Assembly: GCF_024623185.1 (NCBI RefSeq)
Contig: NZ_JANJZK010000006.1
Span: 60,301 to 124,300 of the forward strand
DNA length: 64,000 bases
Reading direction: 5' to 3'
Source of the DNA: Anaerofustis stercorihominis
GTDB lineage: Bacteria; Bacillota; Clostridia; Eubacteriales; Anaerofustaceae
The stretch's first letter is position 1; every line of letters starts with the position of its first letter. Positions 1 through 11,080 of the stretch are shown here, piece after piece. The translations under genes were made by a program, and so were the position numbers. The notes beneath the pieces are model-generated. The model made no database searches, was not told where the DNA came from, and worked only from the letters and a program-made list of their open reading frames with translations.

Positions 1-654
1 GATGTGAATATAATGAAGAATGCACCGGATGAACTGATACGAGCGGGATTTGGAGATATAGTCGGAAAAATAACGGCTTTGATGGATTGGAAACTGTCAA
101 ATATGATAACTGGAGAATATATTTGCGAAACCTGCGTTACACTCACTGAGAGAGCGATACAAAGAGTAATAGACAGCGCGGACAAACTAATGGACAGAGA
201 TGAAAAATCCGTTCAATATCTTCTTGAAGCTCTTACGTTCACAGGTGTGGCAATGGGGCTGGTTGGAGTATCAAGACCGGCTTCCGGTGCGGAGCATATG
301 ATATCACATTACTGGGAAATGGACTTTATAAAAAGAAACAAATATCCATATCTTCATGGAATAAAAGTCGGGATAGCCACTCCTATAGTATTGGAGCTTT
401 TTGAACTTATGAAAGAAGAAATACCAAAAGAAGTATTTAAATATAAATACGATAAAGAAGATGTAATAAATTTATTAAAAACCGTAGGTGCACCAACACT
501 TCCGAGTGAAATAGAAGTGGATAAAGACTTATTCCTCAAAAGCATTCTGGGTGCATATAAGGTGCGAAACAGATACAGTATATTTGAATATGCGGTGGAA
601 AAAGGAAAGATTGAAGAATATTCTAAAATAATAACGGATGAGATATTTGATTAA
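1..654 (+). CDS. egsA: sn-glycerol-1-phosphate dehydrogenase, C-terminal part (5' end outside window)
   Basis: The frame is open from the first base, so this is the last 217 or so codons of a longer gene. It resembles the C-terminal helical domain of the AraM/EgsA branch of the iron-containing alcohol dehydrogenase superfamily. Those enzymes reduce dihydroxyacetone phosphate to sn-glycerol-1-phosphate with NAD(P)H in the cytoplasm. The motif GAEHMISHYWEM and the later HGIKVGIAT supply the histidines that hold the divalent metal in this family. The nucleotide-binding half lies upstream of the window and cannot be checked. A following tRNA gene has its own promoter, so this is probably the end of its transcript. 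The family call is firm; substrate preference is taken from the family. Confidence 0.82.
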   Translation, partial: DVNIMKNAPDELIRAGFGDIVGKITALMDWKLSNMITGEYICETCVTLTERAIQRVIDSADKLMDRDEKSVQYLLEALTFTGVAMGLVGVSRPASGAEHMISHYWEMDFIKRNKYPYLHGIKVGIATPIVLELFELMKEEIPKEVFKYKYDKEDVINLLKTVGAPTLPSEIEVDKDLFLKSILGAYKVRNRYSIFEYAVEKGKIEEYSKIITDEIFD

Positions 655-696
655 TAAATATATTTAATGTTTATTTACTAAATCTTAAGTAAATTA

Positions 697-725
697 TTGA
701 CATTTTTATCATGTTTAATTATAAT
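697..725 (+). promoter_or_regulatory. Promoter of tRNA-Lys
   Basis: Consensus -35 TTGACA and -10 TATAAT are separated by 17 bases, with the tRNA beginning 17 bases after the -10 box. Confidence 0.85.
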
Positions 726-742
726 AATAAAGCACGATAAAT

Positions 743-818
743 GGTCCGTTAGCTCAGCTGGTAGAGCACCTGACTCTTAATCAGGGTGTCCAGGGTTCGA
801 TCCCCTGACGGATCACCA
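743..818 (+). tRNA. tRNA-Lys (anticodon CTT)
   Basis: A full cloverleaf can be drawn. The acceptor GGTCCGT pairs with ACGGATC with one G-T pair, the anticodon stem CCTGA/TCAGG encloses loop CTCTTAA with anticodon CTT, and the T arm contains GGTTCGATCC. The discriminator is A and CCA is encoded. It has its own promoter and terminator. Confidence 0.96.
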
Positions 819-831
819 TGTTTGAAATTAT

Positions 832-858
832 ACGTCTTTCAATAGAAAGACGTTTTTT
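832..858 (+). terminator. Rho-independent terminator of tRNA-Lys
   Basis: Perfect 9-bp stem ACGTCTTTC / GAAAGACGT with loop AATA, followed by a run of seven T. Confidence 0.88.
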
Positions 859-1260
859 TATGCAGTTAGCATAAAAAATGAGTGAAATGAATAATTTAAT
901 ATGAGTAAAAATATCAATGTATTTTTTACGAATAGACCGTTTGTAAACTAGATATTTTAAATATAATATTAAAAACAATAATAAGCAAAATTTATATATT
1001 TAAATGAGTTAAATTAAAAAAGTTGCCAAAATAAATTTTATAATAACTTTTATATCATAAATAAAAATAATATATATTATAGATTTATTCTCATAAAATT
1101 CTTAATTCGTTAATAAAAAATAAATTAAATTATCAAATAAAACTTTATATAAAATGATTGTTGCAAATAATATCTTAAAAACATCATCAAAAATATAAAC
1201 AAATCATTAATTTTACCGAATTAAACTGCATTTATTATTCATGATTTAATTAACTAAAAC
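859..1260. other. Intergenic stretch, no gene seen
   Basis: About 400 bases of very AT-rich sequence between the tRNA-Lys terminator and the atp operon terminator. I see no open frame with a ribosome binding site, no RNA gene and no clear repeat. Confidence 0.6.
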
Positions 1261-1298
1261 AAAAAAATACATTTATGAAAATTCATAAATGTATTTTT
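1261..1298 (-). terminator. Terminator of the atp operon
   Basis: A 12-bp perfect stem (TACATTTATGAA / TTCATAAATGTA, loop AA) lies a few bases after the atpD stop codon. An A run on the plus strand gives the U tract for minus-strand transcription. Confidence 0.85.
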
Positions 1299-1301
1299 AT
1301 A

Positions 1302-2729
<1,428 letters not shown>

Positions 2730-2742
2730 TTATTTGTTCTGA

Positions 2743-3183
2743 CTAATATTTCTTATGTCTAGAAATACCTTCATACGTATTTGCTAAATCTATTCTTACT
2801 AAAGCTTTTCTCAACTTATGTTCGGCTTGAACGAATTCTCGCCTGTTATATTTGGTAGCGTGAAGTTTTTCTTCTGCTCTTCTCTTAGCTTCTTCCGCTC
2901 TTCTTATATCGATTTCTTCCGGCCATAATGCATCATCGGTAACGACCAATATCTTATTGTTTTCAACAAGGACGCTTCCTCCGAATAAAGTAGCTTCTCT
3001 TTTATTGCCCTTTAAATCCGTTATATGCATTATTCCAAGGTCGGCAAGCGTCATAATCGGAACGTGATTTTTCAGTATCGTCATCTCTCCGCTCGTCGCT
3101 TTAAAAGTAAACTTTTCTACTTCATCGTTATAGAAAGTCCTTGTCGGAGTCGCTATTTCTAAATGTAAATTTTGATCATTCAT
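2743..3183 (-). CDS. atpC: F1Fo ATP synthase subunit epsilon
   Basis: Central-stalk subunit that couples rotation and can inhibit ATP hydrolysis. At 146 residues it is close to family size. The N-terminal beta-sandwich contains LEIATPTRTFY and GEMTILKNHVPIMT. The C-terminal helical hairpin starts at EEIDIRRAEEAKRRAEEKL, which is typical. It sits 13 bases after atpG and 28 bases before atpD, so it lies between gamma and beta rather than at the end of the operon. Confidence 0.96.
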   Translation of the reverse strand: MNDQNLHLEIATPTRTFYNDEVEKFTFKATSGEMTILKNHVPIMTLADLGIMHITDLKGNKREATLFGGSVLVENNKILVVTDDALWPEEIDIRRAEEAKRRAEEKLHATKYNRREFVQAEHKLRKALVRIDLANTYEGISRHKKY

Positions 3184-3196
3184 ATCATATCTCCTC

Positions 3197-4066
3197 CTAT
3201 TTTAAAGCTTCCGCACCCGATACTATCTCGATAAGTTCGTTTGTGATGCTTGATTGTCTGGCAGAATTATATCTTATTTCAAGTTCTTCCAAAAGCTCGT
3301 TTGCATTGTCCGTAGCCGCACTCATAGCCATCCTTCTCGAAGCTTCTTCACCTGCATGGTTTTCTATCATAGCTCCGTAAAGAAGACTTGTTATATACTG
3401 CGGTACCAATTCTTCAAGGAGTTCTTCCCCGCCCGGCTCTATAACAAGTTCGCTCGTAACGGGAGTCCCGTCACTGTTATCTGCTTTTCTCGAAATAGGA
3501 AGGACAGTTGCACTAAGTATTCCCTGAGATACTACGGAGTTGAATTTGGAATAAATGATTTTTACTTTCCTTATATCTTCGTCACTGGTATATAAATTTA
3601 TAACAGTACCGATAATTTTCTTGGCAACTCCGTAATTAGGTTCATCGCTTATACCGATGTATTCTCCGACTACGTCATAATCATTTTTCTTAAAGTAATC
3701 CGCACCTTTTGCACCCAGTGCAAAAATTACGGCATTCTCTTTTTCATCTCCGATTTCGCTTACCGCCTGTTTTATAACATTGGTATTGAATCCGCCGGCA
3801 AGTCCCTTGTCACCGCTTAAAACTACATATATTGTCTTATTTGCATTTTCTCTGTCTTTAAAGTAAATGTTATTTATATATGAAGTATATTTTGCGACTC
3901 TTAGCATCAGCTGATAAGTCGCATCGGTATAGTGACTTCTGCAAATCGCTCTTTCTTTTGCTTTTCTGAGTTTAGAGCTCGCTACCAGTTCCATAGCTTT
4001 AGTTATCTGCTTTGTACTCGAGACACTTTTCATTCTTCTTTTAATGTCTGCCATATTTTCAGCCAT
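3197..4066 (-). CDS. atpG: F1Fo ATP synthase subunit gamma
   Basis: Rotor shaft subunit of F1, 289 residues. The N-terminal coiled-coil helix has the signature DIKRRMKSVSSTKQITKAMELVA. The C-terminal helix with ARQSSITNELIEIVSGAEAL completes the antiparallel coiled coil. Between them is the Rossmann-like globular domain containing SGDKGLAGGFN. It follows atpA by 11 bases within the operon. Confidence 0.97.
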   Translation of the reverse strand: MAENMADIKRRMKSVSSTKQITKAMELVASSKLRKAKERAICRSHYTDATYQLMLRVAKYTSYINNIYFKDRENANKTIYVVLSGDKGLAGGFNTNVIKQAVSEIGDEKENAVIFALGAKGADYFKKNDYDVVGEYIGISDEPNYGVAKKIIGTVINLYTSDEDIRKVKIIYSKFNSVVSQGILSATVLPISRKADNSDGTPVTSELVIEPGGEELLEELVPQYITSLLYGAMIENHAGEEASRRMAMSAATDNANELLEELEIRYNSARQSSITNELIEIVSGAEALK

Positions 4067-4077
4067 AACTTAGCTCC

Positions 4078-5586
4078 TTATTCTCGACCACTTAAAAATA
4101 TACTTTTGTAGTCGTTTATTAGTTTAGAGATTTCTTCGACAAGCTCGTCATCAAAGCCCTTGGCAGTCTTGATTTTATCAAGAGTGGAAGGTGAATTTGA
4201 ATGTGCATGTTCAATAAGTCCCTTTTCAAATTCTTTCATTTCATCAACTTCGATTTCTTTTAGGAAGTTGTTTGTAACCGCATATATTACAAGAACCTGT
4301 TCTTCTACTTTCATAGGAGAATACTGCTCTTGTTTTAACATTTCCACGATTCTCTTACCTTTTTCAAGGCTCGCTTTTGTGGATTTATCCAAGTCAGAAC
4401 CGAACTGTGCAAAGGATGCAAGTTCTCTGTACTGTGCATATTCTATTCTGAGAGGCCCTCCTACTTTTTTCATGGTACTTATCTGAGCGGAACCGCCGAC
4501 TCTTGACACCGAAATACCAGGGTTAACGGCAGGACGAACACCTGCATTGAAAAGTTCCGTTTCAAGGAAGATCTGTCCGTCTGTAATGGAAATTACATTG
4601 GTTGGGATATATGCGGAGATATCTCCCGCTTGTGTTTCGATTATAGGAAGTGCGGTTATAGAACCGCCTTTTTCAAGCCTTGCAGCTCTTTCAAGAAGTC
4701 TTGAATGCAAATAGAATACATCTCCCGGATAAGCTTCTCTTCCCGGTGGTCTACGAAGAAGTAAAGTCATTGAACGATAAGCCACCGCATGTTTACTTAA
4801 ATCATCATAAACTATAAGTACATCTTTTCCTTTATCCATAAAATACTCTGCTATAGCACATCCCGAATAAGGTGCAAGATATTGAAGAGGTGCCATTTCA
4901 CTCGCAGTAGCACATACTACCGTAGTATAATCCATGGCTCCGTATTCTTCCAAAGTACCTACTATCTGAGCAACGGTACTTGCTTTTTGCCCTATTGCAA
5001 CATATACGCAAAGTACATCTTCGCCTTTTTGATTTAAAATAGTATCAACCGCTAAAGCTGTTTTACCTGTTTGTCTGTCTCCAATGATAAGCTCTCTTTG
5101 ACCTCTTCCAATAGGAATAAGAGAGTCAATAGCCTTATATCCGGTTTGTAATGGAACCGTAACGCTTTTTCTGTCTATAACACCGCTTGCTTTTACATCG
5201 GCTTTTCTGTATTCTTCGGCTACGATACTTCCTTTTCCGTCTATAGGTTCACCGAGAGCATTTACTACTCTTCCGATTACTCCGTCACCAACGGGAACAC
5301 TCATTATCTTACCTGTACATTTTACAGTATCGCCTTCAACTATATCAGTATCATCACCCAAAAGAACACAACCTACGTTATCTTCTTCCAAGTTCAAAAC
5401 CATTCCATAAACATCACCCGGGAACAAAATAAGCTCACCCATCATTGCACCGTCTAAACCATGAACCCTGGCAATACCGTCACCAACGCTTAAAATAGTT
5501 CCCACAGATGTAGTTTCTATTTTTTTATCATAGTTTTTAATCTGCTCTTTAATTATTCTACTGATTTCTTCGGGTTTTAAATTCAT
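4078..5586 (-). CDS. atpA: F1Fo ATP synthase subunit alpha
   Basis: Non-catalytic nucleotide-binding subunit of F1, 502 residues. The Walker A motif GDRQTGKT is at residues 169-176. The family signature [14 protein letters not shown], which includes the arginine finger region, lies around residues 355-370. The N-terminal region (residues 1-25) is the delta-binding segment. It is co-transcribed with its neighbours; the gap to atpH is 15 bases and holds the ribosome binding site GAAGGGAAAT. Confidence 0.98.
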   Translation of the reverse strand: MNLKPEEISRIIKEQIKNYDKKIETTSVGTILSVGDGIARVHGLDGAMMGELILFPGDVYGMVLNLEEDNVGCVLLGDDTDIVEGDTVKCTGKIMSVPVGDGVIGRVVNALGEPIDGKGSIVAEEYRKADVKASGVIDRKSVTVPLQTGYKAIDSLIPIGRGQRELIIGDRQTGKTALAVDTILNQKGEDVLCVYVAIGQKASTVAQIVGTLEEYGAMDYTTVVCATASEMAPLQYLAPYSGCAIAEYFMDKGKDVLIVYDDLSKHAVAYRSMTLLLRRPPGREAYPGDVFYLHSRLLERAARLEKGGSITALPIIETQAGDISAYIPTNVISITDGQIFLETELFNAGVRPAVNPGISVSRVGGSAQISTMKKVGGPLRIEYAQYRELASFAQFGSDLDKSTKASLEKGKRIVEMLKQEQYSPMKVEEQVLVIYAVTNNFLKEIEVDEMKEFEKGLIEHAHSNSPSTLDKIKTAKGFDDELVEEISKLINDYKSIFLSGRE

Positions 5587-5601
5587 TTTTATTTCCCTTC
5601 T

Positions 5602-6144
5602 TTAAACTATCTTTGTTTCTTTCAACTGTCTTTTAATTATGTCCAGTTCATTCTTTACGGATAAATCTATCATTTTTCCGTTTATATATAGTATTATCCC
5701 GCCTATAATATTTTTATCGACGCTTCTAGACAATATAATCTTCTTATTAAATTTATCCGAAAGTTTATTTTTCAAACTGTCAAGCAGTTCTTCACTCAAT
5801 TCATTGGCACTCTTAACTTCAACGTTTAATATGCCGCTATGTTCTAAGTATAAATTTTTAAAATCCAAATATATAAGCTTGATCTCGTCTATCCTGTTTT
5901 TATCAACCAACAAGAACAGGAAGTTCTTAAGCATTATATTATCGTCTTTATCAAAGACATTGTCTATTACTCTTTTTTTATCTTCTTTTTTGAAAGTCTC
6001 GTCAGATAACAGTGTATATAACTCTTCACTTTTATTAAGCAGTTCGTAAAAATCCGTGAACTCTTTATATACACATTCCATCGTGTTTTCTTCTGTGCAT
6101 AATTCTGACAAAGAATATGCATATCTGTAAGAAGCACTACTCAT
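5602..6144 (-). CDS. atpH: F1Fo ATP synthase subunit delta
   Basis: Peripheral-stalk subunit joining the b subunits to the top of F1, 180 residues as usual. The N-terminal six-helix bundle starts SASYRYAYSLSELC. The C-terminal beta region contains the conserved IIGGIILYINGKMIDLSVKNELD pattern around residues 145-170. Its start overlaps the end of atpF by 8 bases, which suggests translational coupling. Confidence 0.94.
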   Translation of the reverse strand: MSSASYRYAYSLSELCTEENTMECVYKEFTDFYELLNKSEELYTLLSDETFKKEDKKRVIDNVFDKDDNIMLKNFLFLLVDKNRIDEIKLIYLDFKNLYLEHSGILNVEVKSANELSEELLDSLKNKLSDKFNKKIILSRSVDKNIIGGIILYINGKMIDLSVKNELDIIKRQLKETKIV

Positions 6145-6655
6145 AGCTTACCTCATCCAAACTTTCAATAGCCTTTTTGACTAAAGCTTCGTCTGCATTT
6201 TTATCAAGTTTAGTATCCAAGACCTTGCTTGTTATATCGAAAGATATATCGATAATGCTGTCTTTCATTTCTTTCATTGCAGTCTCTTTTGCATTTTCGA
6301 TATCTTTCTTAGACTTAGCTTTTATCCTTCTTGCTTCTTCGTTAGCTTCCAAAATAATATTTTCTTTTATTTCTTTAGCTTCCTTAGTAGCATTATTAGT
6401 AATAGTTAAAGCCTCTTCATTTATACTCTTAACTTTTTCTTCATACTCTTCTCTAAGAGAATCAGCTTTAGCTTTTTCACCTTCAGCCTTGTCAAATTCC
6501 TCTGTAATCATTTCCTGTCTTTTATCGACGATTTCAATGACTTTTTCATAAAAGAATTTTTTAACCAAGATAAAGAATAGTAAAAAGATAGCGCCCTGAA
6601 TTAACATTTGGTAAAGCATTTCCGTTGAAAAGTTTATCAATGATCCGGCTAACAT
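6137..6655 (-). CDS. atpF: F1Fo ATP synthase subunit b
   Basis: Membrane-anchored peripheral stalk, 172 residues. One transmembrane helix (about residues 12-31) is followed by a long charged helix rich in Glu, Lys and Ala (about 45-140), typical of the dimeric right-handed coiled coil. Only one b gene is visible in the operon, so the stalk is presumably a homodimer. It overlaps atpH slightly and lies 38 bases after atpE. Confidence 0.95.
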   Translation of the reverse strand: MLAGSLINFSTEMLYQMLIQGAIFLLFFILVKKFFYEKVIEIVDKRQEMITEEFDKAEGEKAKADSLREEYEEKVKSINEEALTITNNATKEAKEIKENIILEANEEARRIKAKSKKDIENAKETAMKEMKDSIIDISFDITSKVLDTKLDKNADEALVKKAIESLDEVSYE

Positions 6656-6693
6656 AAAATCACCACCTTAATATTATTGTTCATTACTGTATC

Positions 6694-6990
<297 letters not shown>

Positions 6991-7026
6991 TTATTTTTAT
7001 CCGGCTGAAAGTCGGGTAAAGACTGA

Positions 7027-7830
7027 TTATTCATCCATTGCGGATGATATGAATACCATTGATAGCATACAGAATATGAATGTCTGTAAAATCCCCGCAA
7101 ATAAGTCAAAGTATCCATGACAGAATGCTAAGAAGAACGATGGTATCAGTAATAAAATCGCAATGGTTTTTACAAATTTATTCTGCGTAAATTTATTTGG
7201 TTTACCAAATTTTATATATATACAAAGTATCAAAGTCGTAAAGAATGTAAACATCGCAGCAGTAGCCGAACCTAAAAAGATCGAATAAGCCAATGTCAAG
7301 ATTATCATACCCCCGGTTATATTACCGAACAAACGAAATCCAAGTGAAACAGGATTTGCGATTTCTCCTATAATATTTATAGGAAGAAGGATAAATATCG
7401 GTTCAAAGAACGACTTTATATACTTCTTTATACCTTTGGATTTAATTGCAAAAAACTGAGTCAATATAAATGTAAGGAAACCCAGAGTAAGTGTCGTTGC
7501 CGCATCCGCAGTAGGAGGTCTTACTATATTTAAAAAGACGAACCCGCTTAGATTGGATATCAATAAGAATGCCGCAAGCGAAAAGAAATATGGTGCAAAA
7601 CCAACATTTTTCTTACCCATGGTACCGCTCACAAAATCTCTCGTAGAAGTCACTAGAGTTTCCGCAATAACCTGCCTTTTTGTAGTCGGTCTTATCTCTA
7701 AATCCTTTTTTAAAAACATTAAAATAGCAAAGGTTAGAGCAAGAACAAAAACAGTCCAGATTATGGTATTGGATATGGGAATATTTCCGATTCTAAAAAC
7801 TTCATTAACTGTGCTTATAGTTATACCCAT
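7027..7830 (-). CDS. atpB: F1Fo ATP synthase subunit a
   Basis: Stator membrane subunit that forms the ion half-channels next to the c ring, 267 residues with five or six hydrophobic helices. The essential arginine is in FRLFGN at residue 166 on the long helix. The preceding INIIGEIANPVSLGFR segment is highly typical. It is first of the classical Fo genes, after two small accessory membrane proteins. Confidence 0.96.
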   Translation of the reverse strand: MGITISTVNEVFRIGNIPISNTIIWTVFVLALTFAILMFLKKDLEIRPTTKRQVIAETLVTSTRDFVSGTMGKKNVGFAPYFFSLAAFLLISNLSGFVFLNIVRPPTADAATTLTLGFLTFILTQFFAIKSKGIKKYIKSFFEPIFILLPINIIGEIANPVSLGFRLFGNITGGMIILTLAYSIFLGSATAAMFTFFTTLILCIYIKFGKPNKFTQNKFVKTIAILLLIPSFFLAFCHGYFDLFAGILQTFIFCMLSMVFISSAMDE

Positions 7831-7852
7831 TTTTTTCTTCTCCGTTTTTAAA

Positions 7853-8260
7853 TTACTTGTTTTTTACAGTTCTAAGATTATATAAATACAGTACCACTCT
7901 AAGTGATAAAAGACCTATAATAAGCCCTACCGCATTTACTTTAATCCATTTGTTAGCAACAAGAAAAACTATTACTATAATAAGAAGCAATTTCCTTATT
8001 AAAGAGTGAATGTTGGCGTAGTTTACTGCCTGCTCCTTATCCAGCTTTATAGCGGTTTTAAGGTCCTGAAACAGCCATAAATGAAAGGCTATCGCAGTTA
8101 TACATCCCGCCATTATTCCTAGGATTATACTCCTATCAAATTTAAAAAGCAATACTAAAACAACAAAAACTAAATTTAAAAAAAACGTATATTTACATAT
8201 GTCGAGCTGCTCTTTATAAAGCTCTTCGACCGTTAAATTGTCATCTGTCTTATTTACCAT
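7853..8260 (-). CDS. ATP synthase subunit I-like membrane protein
   Basis: Small protein of 135 residues with four predicted transmembrane helices (around 27-45, 48-66, 90-106 and 109-127). Its position directly before atpB and its size match the AtpI family, which helps assemble the c ring and may aid Mg2+ or cation handling. Sequence conservation in this family is weak, so the assignment rests on topology and location. It is preceded by a second small operon protein of the AtpZ kind. Confidence 0.72.
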   Translation of the reverse strand: MVNKTDDNLTVEELYKEQLDICKYTFFLNLVFVVLVLLFKFDRSIILGIMAGCITAIAFHLWLFQDLKTAIKLDKEQAVNYANIHSLIRKLLLIIVIVFLVANKWIKVNAVGLIIGLLSLRVVLYLYNLRTVKNK

Positions 8261-8339
8261 TTTTAAACCTCATTTATGTATTTTTTATATTGCCTTTTAT
8301 TTTCTTCCCGCCTAAAAAGGCGGGATATACTTATTGTTC

Positions 8340-8576
8340 TTATTTATCATTTATGAAGCTCTTAACTATATAATACATATTTCTAAGAGCCGCACATACA
8401 CCAAGAAATAAAAATATCAAAGTCCATAAATTGTCTTTATGAAACTTATTATCCAGAAACTTACCGAAGAACAGACATAACAAAATCGTCACTACCATAG
8501 TAAGTCCCAGCTGTAATATTATCGATACCGCCTTTGCAATATCGGATATTTCATTATTTTTATCCCTCTGTGTCAT
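8340..8576 (-). CDS. AtpZ/AtpI-family small membrane protein
   Basis: 78 residues with two transmembrane helices (about 18-40 and 48-66). The second half [19 protein letters not shown] matches the AtpZ pattern found at the head of many clostridial atp operons. AtpZ with AtpI is thought to support Ca2+/Mg2+ uptake and ATP synthase assembly. Its start lies inside the end of comEB, a 17-base overlap, so the atp genes are probably transcribed and translated together with the upstream metabolic genes. Confidence 0.75.
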   Translation of the reverse strand: MTQRDKNNEISDIAKAVSIILQLGLTMVVTILLCLFFGKFLDNKFHKDNLWTLIFLFLGVCAALRNMYYIVKSFINDK

Positions 8577-9024
8577 ATTTGATAACTTCTATTCCCGCTT
8601 CATTCAATAATTCTAAACTAAATTCATCGGGATAGCTTCCTTTATAAATAATTCTTTTGATACCCGCATTGATAAGCATTTTTGAACAGAGGATACATGG
8701 AGAATCGGTTATATAAATATCCGCTCCTTCGACACTAACTCCCATGGTTGCCGCCGAAATAATAGCATTTTGCTCGGCATGGGTAGCCCTGCAAAGTTCA
8801 TGTCTTTCTCCGCTTTTTATATTATACTTAAGTCTTACACAAGTATCTTTTGTGCAGTGAGCAAGACCTTTCGGAGCGCCGTTGTAACCTGTAGAGATTA
8901 TCTTATGGTCTTTTACGATTATCGCACCTACATGTCTTCTTATACAAGTAGAGCGAGTTTTAACGACTTCCAGCATTTCCATGAAATATTCATCCCATGA
9001 AGGTCTACTATCTACATTATTCAT
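8560..9024 (-). CDS. comEB: dCMP deaminase (ComEB family)
   Basis: 154-residue zinc-dependent deaminase that converts dCMP to dUMP for dTTP synthesis in the cytoplasm. The zinc site is visible: His82-Ala-Glu84 (HAEQNAI) with Cys110 and Cys113 (SPCILC). The N-terminal [18 protein letters not shown] and [18 protein letters not shown] are typical of bacterial deoxycytidylate deaminases. It lies 15 bases downstream of rpiB and overlaps the first atp accessory gene. Confidence 0.95.
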   Translation of the reverse strand: MNNVDSRPSWDEYFMEMLEVVKTRSTCIRRHVGAIIVKDHKIISTGYNGAPKGLAHCTKDTCVRLKYNIKSGERHELCRATHAEQNAIISAATMGVSVEGADIYITDSPCILCSKMLINAGIKRIIYKGSYPDEFSLELLNEAGIEVIKYDTEG

Positions 9025-9039
9025 TATTTCTATTCCTTA

Positions 9040-9492
9040 CTATTTATATACTTTTTCTTCGTATGCTTTTACTTTATTTACTCTGTTTTCGTGTCTTCCG
9101 CCTAAAAATTCTTTTTCATTTAGGTATGTTCTAAGGATTTCGGCAGCAAGTTCGGGACCTGTTATCCTTCCGCCAAGAACAATTACATTTGCATCATTGT
9201 GCTGTTTACACATCTTTGCAGAGAAACAATCTGTACAGTGTGCAGCTCTGATACCTTTAACTTTGTTTGCCGCGATACTTATACCGATACCTGTACCGCA
9301 AATCAAAATACCTCTGTCAAATTTACCTGCCGCAACATCTTCACATGTTTTTATAGCATAATCCGGATAATCAACACTTTCTTCGGAATTCGTACCGTAG
9401 TCTACGAAATCATATCCTTCTTTTTTAAATGTTTCGATTAAAAATTGTTTTAATTCATAACCACCGTGGTCACTAGCAATTACTATTTTCAT
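9040..9492 (-). CDS. rpiB: Ribose-5-phosphate isomerase B
   Basis: 150-residue RpiB/LacAB-type isomerase interconverting ribulose 5-phosphate and ribose 5-phosphate in the pentose phosphate pathway. The N-terminal IASDHGGYELK gives the phosphate-binding and ring-opening residues. The segment GILICGTGIGISIAANK contains the catalytic cysteine, and RAAHC follows. The neighbourhood sua5-rpiB-comEB-atp is a classical Gram-positive arrangement. A good AAAGGAG site precedes the ATG. Confidence 0.97.
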   Translation of the reverse strand: MKIVIASDHGGYELKQFLIETFKKEGYDFVDYGTNSEESVDYPDYAIKTCEDVAAGKFDRGILICGTGIGISIAANKVKGIRAAHCTDCFSAKMCKQHNDANVIVLGGRITGPELAAEILRTYLNEKEFLGGRHENRVNKVKAYEEKVYK

Positions 9493-9754
9493 TTTATTTA
9501 CTCCTTTTTTTAGTGTATTTATATAAACTGCATAGCAGTTTTTAACATAATAACTATATGTCTTAATACCTTATCTTTATAAATTATATAAAGCCCACCC
9601 CAGGATTTAAATTCCTTTATTAAGGGAGGGGGTAATTGAGACTGTTTCAAAATTTATTTTGAAAATCCAGTCGAAATTTAGCCTTCGCGGCTTGAGCGAA
9701 GATTTTTTCGTTCTTTTTTATCTCTAAAAAAGGACTGGGGTTTAGGGCGAAGCC
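9493..9754. other. Intergenic region with several dyads, GC-richer than surroundings
   Basis: There is no gene here. The region holds an inverted repeat with arms GACTG...TTTCAAAAT and ATTTTGAAA...CAGTC (9640-9672), and a 6-bp stem CTTCGC/GCGAAG followed by six T (9683-9708), which reads like a plus-strand terminator although no plus-strand gene precedes it. A dyad AGGGC-GAA-GCCCT (9744-9756) overlaps the sua5 stop codon, with a T-rich stretch beyond it on the minus strand that may end the sua5 transcript in part. Confidence 0.5.
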
Positions 9755-10777
9755 CTATAGGTATATAATATCCCCCGAAGCAGCCTTTAAAAGCCTGTTC
9801 ATATATGCAAGACCTATACCCTTATTATCCATAGCCTGAACATAGATGATATCCAAATTTTCACTATCCATCTCCCTAAGCAAATAATAAAGATTTCTGC
9901 TTGCATCACTTATATCTTTGCCGAAAGATTTGACCTTGATTTTTTTATTGTCAATCTTATGAATGATATAATTAAGCCCTATAAATCCTATATCATCTAC
10001 CTTTATATCGTCCAAATAACTTATTATATCATCATCATTCCCATTAAGCACGATAACTTTTGTCTTAGGTTTATAATGCTCATATTTCATTCCCGGAGAC
10101 TTAGGTAAGAGTGCGTCTTCGCTGTTATATCCGTAAACTTTCTTGCCTATGACTTTTTCAATATCTTCCCCGCTTATTTTTCCCGGTCTCAAAAGTTTTA
10201 TTTTATCACCGGAAACATCTAAAACCGTAGACTCAAGTCCTATCGTAGAATTCTTTGAACAAAGTATCATATCGACTTTACCCGATAATTCCTCTACAAG
10301 ATATTTTTTGTTTGTAATACTTGGTCTTTTTGAAATATTTGCACTTGGCGCCGCAATGGGAACACCGCATGCTCTTATAAAAGCATTGGCTTCCTTATCA
10401 CTTGGCATCCTTATACCAACAGTATCAAGTCCGTTAGATACGCTGTTTGGAACTTTGGAAGATTTTTTCATTATAAGTGTCAATGGTCCGGGAAAAAATT
10501 CCGACATCAATTTCCTTGCGTCATCACTTACATATGTAACCAACTCATCTATCATACTTAAATCGCTTATATGTACTATCAAAGGATTATCGCTTGGTCT
10601 GTTTTTAGCCTTGAATATTTTCTTTACCGCTTCATCATCATAAGCATTTGCACCAAGACCGTATACCGTTTCCGTCGGGAACACTACCGTACCACCCACA
10701 TTTATAACACTTGCAGCATCGCTGAAAATCTCTGTTAAATTGTCCTCTTTCGTAAGATCGTATATTTTAGTTTCCAT
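9755..10777 (-). CDS. sua5: L-threonylcarbamoyladenylate synthase (Sua5/YwlC)
   Basis: 340 residues, the two-domain Sua5 form. The N-terminal YrdC domain (about 10-205) carries GGTVVFPTETVYGLGANA, the KxR-like NRPSDNPLIVHI and the SAN signature PSANISKRPS. A linker leads to the C-terminal Sua5 domain (about 235-340). The enzyme makes threonylcarbamoyl-AMP from threonine, bicarbonate and ATP for t6A37 modification of tRNAs reading ANN codons. It is the first gene of the run leading through rpiB and comEB into the atp operon. Confidence 0.95.
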   Translation of the reverse strand: METKIYDLTKEDNLTEIFSDAASVINVGGTVVFPTETVYGLGANAYDDEAVKKIFKAKNRPSDNPLIVHISDLSMIDELVTYVSDDARKLMSEFFPGPLTLIMKKSSKVPNSVSNGLDTVGIRMPSDKEANAFIRACGVPIAAPSANISKRPSITNKKYLVEELSGKVDMILCSKNSTIGLESTVLDVSGDKIKLLRPGKISGEDIEKVIGKKVYGYNSEDALLPKSPGMKYEHYKPKTKVIVLNGNDDDIISYLDDIKVDDIGFIGLNYIIHKIDNKKIKVKSFGKDISDASRNLYYLLREMDSENLDIIYVQAMDNKGIGLAYMNRLLKAASGDIIYL

Positions 10778-10791
10778 AGATAATTCCCTTA

Positions 10792-10812
10792 AACAATATA
10801 TTGTTAATTATA
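10792..10812 (-). promoter_or_regulatory. Promoter and palindrome at the head of sua5
   Basis: On the minus strand an extended -10 (TGaTATAAT) lies about 30 bases before the start codon. Immediately downstream, over the expected transcription start, is the perfect 14-bp palindrome AACAATATATTGTT. The -35 region is poor. The palindrome is well placed for a repressor, but no regulator is identified. Confidence 0.5.
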
Positions 10813-10892
10813 TCACTTATTTCGTTTTTTACCTACTTTTTATGAGCAAAAAAACAAAAATATAGTTTCAAATATAAAGAGAAATAATCACT

Positions 10893-10925
10893 AAAAAAAG
10901 ACGTAAATCAAACCACAATTTACGC
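10893..10925 (-). terminator. Terminator downstream of the GNAT gene
   Basis: Read on the minus strand: stem of about 8 bp (GCGTAAAT / ATTTACGT), 9-base loop, then seven T. Confidence 0.7.
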
Positions 10926-11080
10926 CCTTGTAAACTAATTAAAATAGTTTTTTTAATTGTAAAATATCGCACCTGCAAATATAAATAAGCAAGTGATTTG
11001 TTTAAAAATAAATATTATTTTTAAACTATTTTTATTATAGACCTTAACCTTAAAATAACCTTAAAATTTATAATTATCGT

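Noticed and set aside
781..978. 65-codon minus-strand frame ending in IRQGIEPWTP
   Set aside because: It runs antisense through the tRNA-Lys gene; the IRQGIEPWTP tail is the usual false translation of a tRNA T arm.
5639..6551. Long plus-strand frames opposite atpH and atpF
   Set aside because: Low-complexity Ser/Leu/Phe translations of the strand opposite Lys/Glu-rich helices; the atp genes on the other strand are certain.
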